From CBDIHP01 sp965279195 (GTDB lineage: Bacteria; Planctomycetota; Planctomycetia; Isosphaerales; Isosphaeraceae), in contig CBDIHP010000019.1 in the NCBI GenBank assembly GCA_965279195.1, positions 1 through 40,114 on the forward strand: a stretch of 40,114 nt of DNA, written 5' to 3'. The notes beneath the pieces were generated by a model that was not told where the DNA came from, did no database searches, and saw only the letters and a list, made by a program, of their open reading frames with translations. Below are positions 34,086 through 40,114 of this stretch, in pieces (position 1 is the first letter of the stretch; every line of letters begins with the position of its first letter). A program made the translations under genes and the position numbers.

Positions 34086-34257
34086 GCGCTGGGCGCGGGT
34101 CTCCAGACCCCGCCCCAACCGTGATCGCAGCAACCCACCAATCCGGGTCTCCAGACCCGTTCCATCTGCGATGCGATCCAGCAACCGGTCTGGAGACCGG
34201 GTTGGCCTGGACAGAGTCTCAGGGCAAGGGCGGGGTCTGGAGACCCTCGCCCAGCGC
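34086..34257. repeat. Family A nested inverted repeat (copy A4)
   Basis: Outer arms 34086-34115 and 34228-34257 pair at 29 of 30 positions. Inner arms CCGGGTCTCCAGACCCG (34143-34159) and CCGGTCTGGAGACCGG (34185-34200) pair with small changes. It lies between the co-directional DUF1080 and ceramidase-like genes and ends 22 bases before the latter's ATG, so it would be in or near that gene's leader. Confidence 0.9.
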
Positions 34258-34279
34258 AAGTCGCGCGAGGGGAATCCAG

Positions 34280-35614
34280 ATGAAAACGAATCCGTTCGTG
34301 CTGGCGTTGGCATGTCTCGCCCTGGTCCCCTCGGCCCACGCAGGCGACCTCAAGGTCGGCGCGGCCGTGCGGCCGCTCAAGGCCGACGACGCCATGGTCA
34401 TCGGCGGCGGCATCGGGCCGGGGAAACTGAAGGGGCAGGAGGGCGAGCTGCGGGCCTCCGCCCTGGTCATCCAGGCTGAGGACGGCACCAGGACCTGCCT
34501 CGTCGCCTGCGACGTCCTGATGATCGAGCGTGACATCCTCGACCCGGCCGCCCGCAAAATCTCCGAGGCCACGGGCATCCCGTTCGAGAGTATCCTGATC
34601 AACTGCACCCACACGCACCACGCGCCGACGACCGTCACCGTGCACGGATACGAGCGTGAAGAGGCGTTCACGAAACACGTCGGCGACGAGATCGTCGCGG
34701 CGGCCATCGAGGCTAGCAAGACGCTCGCGCCGGTGAGCCTCAGGTTCCGGCTCGGCGAGGAATCCTCGGTCGGCCGCAACAGCCGAGTTTTGCTCAAGGA
34801 CAATACGATCTTCTGGGTCGGCCAGCGCGACGATTTCGTCCGCCCCACCGGGCCGTTCGACCCCGAGCTGCCCGTGCTGTCGTTCGAGAAGGCCGATGGC
34901 AAGATCGCGGCGGCCCTCTTCAACCACTCGACGCACACCATCGGCGCCGTGGCGGGCGCGGTGCGTTCGCCCAGCTTCTACGGGCTGGCCGCGCAGGCAT
35001 TGGAGAAGGAACATGGCGGCACGTTCCTGTTCTTCGAAGGGGCCTCGGGCTCGACCCACAACATCGACCTCACCGCCGCCGAGTGCGAGCTGCGGATCCG
35101 CAACGCCGTGAACGAGGCCCTGTCGAAGGCCGAGCCGCACGCCGTGCCGACCATCAAGGCCGCCCGCAAGGAGATCGCCGTCCGCGTGCGAAATTTCGAC
35201 GACGCCAGGGACGACGCGGCCGTGGTGTCCTACTGCCGGAAGCGGATGCCTGCGAACTTCGCCGAGAGCACGGCCGAGGTCTTCCGCAAGATGCGCAAGA
35301 AGCTCGCCCCCCGGCAGGGCGAGGAGCGCAAGACCTGGATCCAGGCCGTCGTCGTCGGCGACATCGCCTTCGTCGGCGTCCCCGCCGAGTTCTTCACCGT
35401 CCTCGGCCAGGACATCAAGCGGCGCTCGCCGTATCGTCATACCTACATTTTGGAACTTGCCAACGACTACATCGGCTACGTCGGCAACCGCAAGGCCTAC
35501 GACCTCGGCGGCTACCAGACCTGGACCGGCCTCCACAGCTACGTCGCCCCCGGCACCGGCGAGCAGATCGTCGACGAATCCGTCGCGTTGCTGAAGTCGA
35601 TCCACTCCAAATAA
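34280..35614 (+). CDS. Neutral/alkaline ceramidase-like secreted hydrolase
   Basis: A 444-residue exported protein. ATG 34280 follows AGGGGAA at ideal spacing, and residues 1-22 (MKTNPFVLALACLALVPSAHAG) form a signal peptide. The mature part resembles the N-terminal catalytic domain of neutral/alkaline non-lysosomal ceramidases. It begins LKVGAAVRPL, has VACDVLMIERDIL, then the zinc-site motif NCTHTHHAPT (HTHH at 111-114), a second His region FNHSTHTIG, and FFEGASGSTHNID. Planctomycetes carry many such proteins, and true ceramidase activity is doubtful; an amidase or ester role on glycans or lipids is possible. The 39-base gap to the next gene suggests one operon. Confidence 0.85.
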   Translation: MKTNPFVLALACLALVPSAHAGDLKVGAAVRPLKADDAMVIGGGIGPGKLKGQEGELRASALVIQAEDGTRTCLVACDVLMIERDILDPAARKISEATGIPFESILINCTHTHHAPTTVTVHGYEREEAFTKHVGDEIVAAAIEASKTLAPVSLRFRLGEESSVGRNSRVLLKDNTIFWVGQRDDFVRPTGPFDPELPVLSFEKADGKIAAALFNHSTHTIGAVAGAVRSPSFYGLAAQALEKEHGGTFLFFEGASGSTHNIDLTAAECELRIRNAVNEALSKAEPHAVPTIKAARKEIAVRVRNFDDARDDAAVVSYCRKRMPANFAESTAEVFRKMRKKLAPRQGEERKTWIQAVVVGDIAFVGVPAEFFTVLGQDIKRRSPYRHTYILELANDYIGYVGNRKAYDLGGYQTWTGLHSYVAPGTGEQIVDESVALLKSIHSK

Positions 35615-35653
35615 TCAAAATCAGGTCACCCGAAGGATCGCCGAAACAAGGTT

Positions 35654-38443
35654 ATGAGCATCCCAAAACTCTTCACCCCCCTGCGTCTCTGTGGTTCAAT
35701 CCTCTTCCTCTTCCCACTGCTGGGCGCCGACAGGCCCCCCACCGTCCGCGAGTCCCTCTCCGCCCTCCGTCTCGCCGACCCCAATCTGACCATCGAACTC
35801 GTCGCCTCCGAACCCGCCGTCACCAACCCCGTCGCGATCGCCTGGGACGCACACGGCCGGCCGTTCGTGGCCGAGATGACCGATTATCCCGTCGGGCCCG
35901 AGGGCGGCCGCATCAAGCGCCTGGAGGATCGCGACGGCGACGGCATCTATGAGCACGCGACGATCTTCGCCGAGAAGCTCAAATACCCGAGCGGCCTGGT
36001 CCCCTGGCGGCGCGGCCTGCTCGTGACCTCCGCCCCCGACCTGATCTACTTCGAGGACGCCGACGACGACGGCGTCGCCGAGACGCGTGAAATCATCTTG
36101 ACCGGTTTCGTCGAGGGCAACCAGCAGCTCCGCGTCAACAGCCCGACGTGGGGCCTCGACAACCGCCTGTACCTGGCCAACGGCCGCAGCGGCGGCAGCG
36201 TCCGCAAGCCCGGTTCGCCCGAGGGGGCCGCGGTGCCGATCCCCCGGAATGACCTGCGGTTCGACCCCAGGACCGGCGCCATTGAGCCCATCTCCGGCTA
36301 CAGTCAATTTGGCCTGCCGCGCGACGATTGGGGCGATCGCTTCCCGTCGTGGAACACGGTGCCGTTGCGGCACGTCGTGCTCGAACCGTGGCAACTGGGC
36401 TCGTCCGGCGGCGCGGCGGTGGCGGAGATTTTGGATCTCGCCGACGGCGGGCGGATCTACTCGCTGGCGCCGTCGCAGAAACGCTTCAACAAGGAAACGG
36501 TCGCCTACTTCAACGCCACCTGCGGACCCTGGATCGAAAGAGGCGGGTTGCTGGCGGGCTACCAGGGCCACGCCTTCGTCTGCGAGCCGCTCACCAGCGT
36601 CGTCCACCATCGCCGCCTCGACCCCGGCAGCGTGACCTATCGCGCCCGCAGGCCGGATACGGAGAAACATCAGGAATTCCTCGCATCAACCCATCCCTGG
36701 TTCCGCCCCGTCAACCTCGCCGACGGCCCCGACGGGTCGCTCTACGTCGTCGACTTCTGCCGCGCCTGGGTCGAGCACCCGGCCTTCGTGCCCGAGGCGT
36801 TACGCAACAGCGTCGACTTCCGCGAGGGCACCGACAAGGGCCGCATCTGGCGGATCCGGCCGAAGACCTCGAAGCCGGCCGCCCCGTCGCCCGCCCCCGG
36901 CAAGCTCGAAGGCGAATCGCTCGCGAAACGGCTTGAACATGCGAACGGATGGCAACGCGACACCGCCCAGCGCCTGCTCGTCGAACGCCAGGACAGGGCC
37001 GCCGTCCCCGCCTTGAAGGCCCTCGGCACGTCCCCTTCGCCAGTCGCCCGGGTCCAGGCCCTCTGGACGCTGGAGGGCCTGAAATCTCTCGACGCCGCGA
37101 CGCTCAAAACCGCCTTCGCCGATGTCTCCCCCCGCGTCCGCGAGCACGCCGCGCGGCTGGTCGAGGCCCGTCCCGACGCCTTCGCCGCCGAACTCGCCAA
37201 CCTGGCCGACGACGCCGACCCCCGCGTCCGCCTCCGCGCGGCCATCGCGCTGGGCAAGCTCGGCGATGAGCGTTCCCGGTCGGCCCTGGCGACCATCGCG
37301 GCGAAGGATGTGGATTCGTCGTGGGCGATGGCCGCCGTCCTCGGTTCCCTCGGCGACAACCCGTCGCCCTTCCTGGGCTCGCTCATCGAACTACCCGCAT
37401 GGCGGCAATCCCCCGGCGAGGCCAAGGCCCGCGTGCTCGCCCGCCTGGCGTCCCGCGTGGTCGAGAGCCGGGGCGAGCCGGGCCGCGAGGAGGTCCGGCG
37501 CTGGATCGAACAGAGCCAGGATGATCAGGTGAGAATCGCCTTGCTCTCTTGCGGGGCGAATGTCGATGCGGTCTCCCACCGCGCCCTGGCTGTCCTATCC
37601 GACCCGCAACAGCCGGCCTGGTTCCGCCAGCTCGCTCTGGATGCGGCCGTCAAGGTCAGGGTGCCCGGTCGCGAGCAGGCCATCGCTGCGCTCTTCGACC
37701 CGGCCCAGCCGCCCGCCTTGCAAAGGTCCGCCGCGAAGGTACTCTCCACCGTCGAGCTCTCGGTCGCCAAGGGCCTCCTGGTCGACTGGGGCCGTCAGGC
37801 CATCGGCACGCGTCGGGTCGCGCTCGAAACATTCACGACGACTCAAGCCCTTGCGAAATTGCTCCTGGATGCCATCGCCGCCGGGCAAGTGCACCCCGAC
37901 GAGATCGACCCGTCGCTTCGCGAGCAACTGGTCGCGCGCGAGCCCTCGGCCGAGAAGGTGTTGCCGAGGCGGGAGGTCTCCAGCGATCGACGCGCCATCA
38001 TCGCGCGATATGAACCCAGCCTGACGCTCAAGTCCGATCCGGCCAGGGGCGAGCAGGTCTTCCGCAAGAACTGCCGCGTCTGCCACGCGCGCAACGGCGA
38101 CGGCAACCGAGTCGGGCCCGACCTGGCGAGCATGATCGGCCGGGCGCCTGCGGATTTCCTGGTCGCGATCTTCGACCCCAATCGCGAGGTCACGCCCGAC
38201 GGCGCGGCCGTCGTCGTGGCCACGGCGTCGGGGCAGACGTACAGCGGCCTGCTGGTCGAGGACGCCCCCGGCGCGATCCGCTTGCGACGCGCCGAGGGGC
38301 TCGAAGACGTCATCCCCCGCGCCGAGATCGAGGCCCTCCGGCCCACGGGGCGGTCGCTGATGCCCGAGGGCCTGGAGCAGGTCTTGCCGCCCCAGGACCT
38401 CGCGGACCTCGTCGCCTACCTGCGGTCACCGATCGGCAAGTGA
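35654..38443 (+). CDS. PVC-type membrane-bound dehydrogenase/heme-binding c-type protein
   Basis: A 929-residue exported protein of the Pirellula/Verrucomicrobium type. A signal peptide (SILFLFPLLGA) leads into a quinoprotein-like beta-propeller N-terminal domain (about 30-410: LTIELVASEPAVTNPVAIAWDAHGRPFVAEM, DRDGDGIYEHATIFAEKLKYPSGL, DGSLYVVDFCRAW). A run of HEAT-like helical repeats (about 430-760) follows, then a C-terminal cytochrome c domain with C807-x2-C810-H811 (RKNCRVCHARNGDGNRVGPDLA), a likely distal Met (RSLMPEGLEQVLPPQDL) and a final VAYLRSP. This architecture is characteristic of PVC bacteria and probably oxidises sugars or alcohols, passing electrons to a cytochrome pool; the substrate is unknown. 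It lies 39 bases after the ceramidase-like gene. Start evidence is weak (AAGG three bases upstream). Confidence 0.92.
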   Translation: MSIPKLFTPLRLCGSILFLFPLLGADRPPTVRESLSALRLADPNLTIELVASEPAVTNPVAIAWDAHGRPFVAEMTDYPVGPEGGRIKRLEDRDGDGIYEHATIFAEKLKYPSGLVPWRRGLLVTSAPDLIYFEDADDDGVAETREIILTGFVEGNQQLRVNSPTWGLDNRLYLANGRSGGSVRKPGSPEGAAVPIPRNDLRFDPRTGAIEPISGYSQFGLPRDDWGDRFPSWNTVPLRHVVLEPWQLGSSGGAAVAEILDLADGGRIYSLAPSQKRFNKETVAYFNATCGPWIERGGLLAGYQGHAFVCEPLTSVVHHRRLDPGSVTYRARRPDTEKHQEFLASTHPWFRPVNLADGPDGSLYVVDFCRAWVEHPAFVPEALRNSVDFREGTDKGRIWRIRPKTSKPAAPSPAPGKLEGESLAKRLEHANGWQRDTAQRLLVERQDRAAVPALKALGTSPSPVARVQALWTLEGLKSLDAATLKTAFADVSPRVREHAARLVEARPDAFAAELANLADDADPRVRLRAAIALGKLGDERSRSALATIAAKDVDSSWAMAAVLGSLGDNPSPFLGSLIELPAWRQSPGEAKARVLARLASRVVESRGEPGREEVRRWIEQSQDDQVRIALLSCGANVDAVSHRALAVLSDPQQPAWFRQLALDAAVKVRVPGREQAIAALFDPAQPPALQRSAAKVLSTVELSVAKGLLVDWGRQAIGTRRVALETFTTTQALAKLLLDAIAAGQVHPDEIDPSLREQLVAREPSAEKVLPRREVSSDRRAIIARYEPSLTLKSDPARGEQVFRKNCRVCHARNGDGNRVGPDLASMIGRAPADFLVAIFDPNREVTPDGAAVVVATASGQTYSGLLVEDAPGAIRLRRAEGLEDVIPRAEIEALRPTGRSLMPEGLEQVLPPQDLADLVAYLRSPIGK

Positions 38444-38459
38444 TCGGGAACTCGCATGC

Positions 38460-39890
38460 TCACTCGGCCCCGACCTTCTTCGGCTCGGCCTTGCGCCGGG
38501 GCCCGCCGTTGCCCCCGATCGGGCCGTCGGAGATGAACTCGAAGATGCCGATGCACATCTCGTCGTTCGTCTGCTCGCCCCAACGCACCTCGCGCGGGGG
38601 CTTGCTCGGGTTTAATGGATTCCTGTCCGTATTATCGAAGTGCGCCAGCATCTCGAAATAGGTCCCCTTCGGCAGCGTGACCGGCTTCTCGAAGGCGTAG
38701 GTCCCCTGCCAGTTGAAGTTCCAGTGGTCGATCTGGATCAATGGCTTCCGGGTGCCGTCCGGCAGGATGGCGGTGAACGTGAAGTCCTTGCCGAGCCAGT
38801 GCATGTGAGGCATGACCGAGGTCAGCACGATCTCGCGGGGCAGGGGGCCCATGCCCATCGGCGAGAGCTTGTTGCTCACCGCCTTGACCTCGTGGCTCGG
38901 CTCGCCGGGTTTGATGATCAGGACATCGCGCAAGAAATCATCGATGGCTGGCGTCTTGCCCAGCAGTCGCATCGCCTGGGCCTTGGCCATGGCGAGCTTG
39001 GCCTGGTCCTCGGTGATGTTCGGGAAGATGAACCCCGTCCGCACTCGCTTCTGGAGCGGCTTGTCCGAGAGGTAGAGGCCGAGCGAGGTGGCGTCGGTCT
39101 CGGGCTTGCCGCTCCTGTGATAGTGCATCTGGATGAGGATATCGGCACCCTTGGGGAGCAGGTAGCCCGACCCCTCGGGGGCGAACCGCTGCACCGCGCC
39201 CGGGGTCCAGATCGGCAGGAAATCGCTGGTGCGGACGCCGCCGAACCCGCCGACGGCGTGGTAACCCGGCTTGGCGTCCTCGGCGTCGCGCTTGCGGCCC
39301 TGGTTGCCCGGGTCCACGCCCGCGATGATGTGGTGGACGACCCGGCGGTTGCCCGGCTTGAAGTCGACCGCGCGGATCCACTTATCCTCATTGAAGTTCG
39401 TCTTGAGCACGAACACGCGGAAGTCGTCGTCCCCTTCGGCGTCGAGTTCGTAGGGGGTCTCCATCGTGAGGATCAGGTCGGGCGTGCCCAGCGGCCACTC
39501 GGCGGCGAACTGCCTGGGCGCGGGTGCGTCCTTGGCGTCGCCCTCGGGGCAGCCGGCCCCGACCCACTTCGCGATGGTCTCGACCTCGGCGTCGCTCAGC
39601 ACCCGCTGGTCGCGGAACGGGCCGCCGACCTTCGTCGAGGCGGGCCAGGGGGGCATCTTGCGGTCGTGCGTCACCCCGGCGAGGTCGCCGCCGCGCTTCC
39701 TGGCCTGTTCATATGTCAAGAGGGAGAACGGGGCCACCTGGCCGGGCCGGTGACAGTCCTGGCAGTGATTCTGGAGGATCCGCTCGACATCCTTGTGGAA
39801 GGTCGGGGCCTTGCCGTCCGCCCCGAAGGCCGCCGACGGGGCCAGCACGCCCGGCAGCATCGCCAGGCCGAGCAACAGGTTGCGTCTCAT
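38460..39890 (-). CDS. Copper type II monooxygenase-like protein with cytochrome c domain
   Basis: A 476-residue exported protein. After a signal peptide (1-23), a short c-type cytochrome domain holds one heme site (CQDCH, 43-47) and the KMPPWP segment. The rest resembles the two-domain PHM/DBH copper monooxygenase fold. It has HH at 186-187 (RRVVHHIIAG), HYH at 256-258 (IQMHYHRSGKPETD), HMH at 362-364 (MPHMHWLGKDF) and a possible Met ligand at 445 (NDEMCIG). These fit the CuH and CuM ligand sets. The fused heme could deliver electrons in place of ascorbate. ATG 39890 has AGGAA upstream. It converges with the PVC dehydrogenase, leaving 16 bases between stops. The substrate is unknown. Confidence 0.88.
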   Translation of the reverse strand: MRRNLLLGLAMLPGVLAPSAAFGADGKAPTFHKDVERILQNHCQDCHRPGQVAPFSLLTYEQARKRGGDLAGVTHDRKMPPWPASTKVGGPFRDQRVLSDAEVETIAKWVGAGCPEGDAKDAPAPRQFAAEWPLGTPDLILTMETPYELDAEGDDDFRVFVLKTNFNEDKWIRAVDFKPGNRRVVHHIIAGVDPGNQGRKRDAEDAKPGYHAVGGFGGVRTSDFLPIWTPGAVQRFAPEGSGYLLPKGADILIQMHYHRSGKPETDATSLGLYLSDKPLQKRVRTGFIFPNITEDQAKLAMAKAQAMRLLGKTPAIDDFLRDVLIIKPGEPSHEVKAVSNKLSPMGMGPLPREIVLTSVMPHMHWLGKDFTFTAILPDGTRKPLIQIDHWNFNWQGTYAFEKPVTLPKGTYFEMLAHFDNTDRNPLNPSKPPREVRWGEQTNDEMCIGIFEFISDGPIGGNGGPRRKAEPKKVGAE

Positions 39891-39922
39891 GCGAATTCCT
39901 CGCTCCGTTCGTTCGTCTTCAT

Positions 39923-39954
39923 CCTGCGCGCAGGGCGATCCTCCCCGCGCGGGG
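39923..39954. repeat. Two adjacent 12-bp GC palindromes
   Basis: CCTGCGCGCAGG (39923-39934) and CCCCGCGCGGGG (39943-39954) are perfect palindromes eight bases apart in the 105-base gap between two minus-strand genes. They could be terminator/attenuator stems or protein-binding sites. Confidence 0.5.
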
Positions 39955-39995
39955 CGGTTGTCGTGAGGGGATACCCCGCGGACGGCGGTCGTGTT

Positions 39996-40114
39996 TCAGG
40001 GCCGCTTGTCGCGGTAGGCCTTGGTGCGGGGGTTGGAGGCGTCCCACTTCGGGGCGGTCTCGGAGTTGGCGATGTTGTAGAGGCCCAGGGCCGACAAGCG
40101 GACAACCTTGGTCA
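39996..40114 (-). CDS. C-terminal end of an unidentified protein (truncated by window)
   Basis: The last 38 codons of a minus-strand gene ending at the TGA (39996-39998). The tail reads VVRLSALGLYNIANSETAPK and ends with AYRDKRP. Codon use is typical of neighbouring genes, with third-position G/C. It lies 105 bases upstream of the copper monooxygenase-like gene and could share its transcript. The fragment is too short for me to name the family. Confidence 0.6.
   Translation of the reverse strand, partial: TKVVRLSALGLYNIANSETAPKWDASNPRTKAYRDKRP

Noticed and set aside
35654..38443. Classification as a soluble glucose/sorbosone dehydrogenase
   Set aside because: The HEAT-like middle and the C-terminal CxxCH domain fit the PVC-specific dehydrogenase/heme protein architecture better.

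Overview
The window is GC-rich DNA from a planctomycete, most likely of the Isosphaeraceae/Gemmatales type. The evidence is the gene content: a DUF1559 prepilin-like protein with its small lipoprotein, two pairings of an ECF sigma factor with a transmembrane Ser/Thr kinase, a PVC-type dehydrogenase/cytochrome c protein, DUF1080, a neutral-ceramidase-like protein, and a secreted protein with an N-terminal LEDR motif. Very high GC leaves long open frames antisense to nearly every gene. No rRNA, tRNA, CRISPR array, transposase, integrase or phage gene was seen.

Layout. 0-2.6 kb: the 3' end of gltB overlapping a complete gltD (glutamate synthase). 2.6-5.0 kb: a structured repeat, a lower-GC SUKH/SMI1-like gene, a second structured repeat and a GT4-like glycosyltransferase. 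5.0-10.2 kb: a repeat cluster, a large secreted protein of unknown function, a poorly coding convergent spacer, a lipoprotein plus DUF1559 pair, and a small secreted protein. 10.2-16.7 kb: a co-directional signalling block of PAS hybrid histidine kinase, ECF-like sigma factor and Ser/Thr kinase with a C-terminal TPR-like region. 16.9-21.6 kb: a PaaK/CapK-like adenylate-forming enzyme converging on a membrane M28 peptidase and an ApbE-DUF2271 flavin transferase. 21.9-23.5 kb: a possible tail-anchored protein and an EF-hand secreted protein. 23.6-29.0 kb (minus): an ECF sigma factor and a 1,481-residue receptor kinase with about three beta-propeller blocks. 29.2-31.8 kb: two zinc-ribbon membrane proteins and a DinB-like protein. 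32.0-40.1 kb: a secreted LEDR protein and a catabolic-looking group (DUF1080, ceramidase-like, PVC dehydrogenase/cytochrome, copper monooxygenase-like cytochrome), then a truncated gene at the edge.

The most unusual structure lies between the genes. At least two families of nested inverted repeats, each about 140-190 bp and with near-perfect arms, occupy intergenic spaces. Family A has four copies (5062, 18385, 28135, 34086). Family B has two full copies (3575, 23459) and a solo arm (5233). A GTAGGGTG family has two members, and an unrelated-looking 18-bp hairpin separates two divergent genes. Several copies sit directly beside each other. They look like mobile, REPIN/MITE-like non-autonomous elements, which is an inference. 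Where open frames read through them they give false N-terminal extensions, so several starts here were moved downstream.
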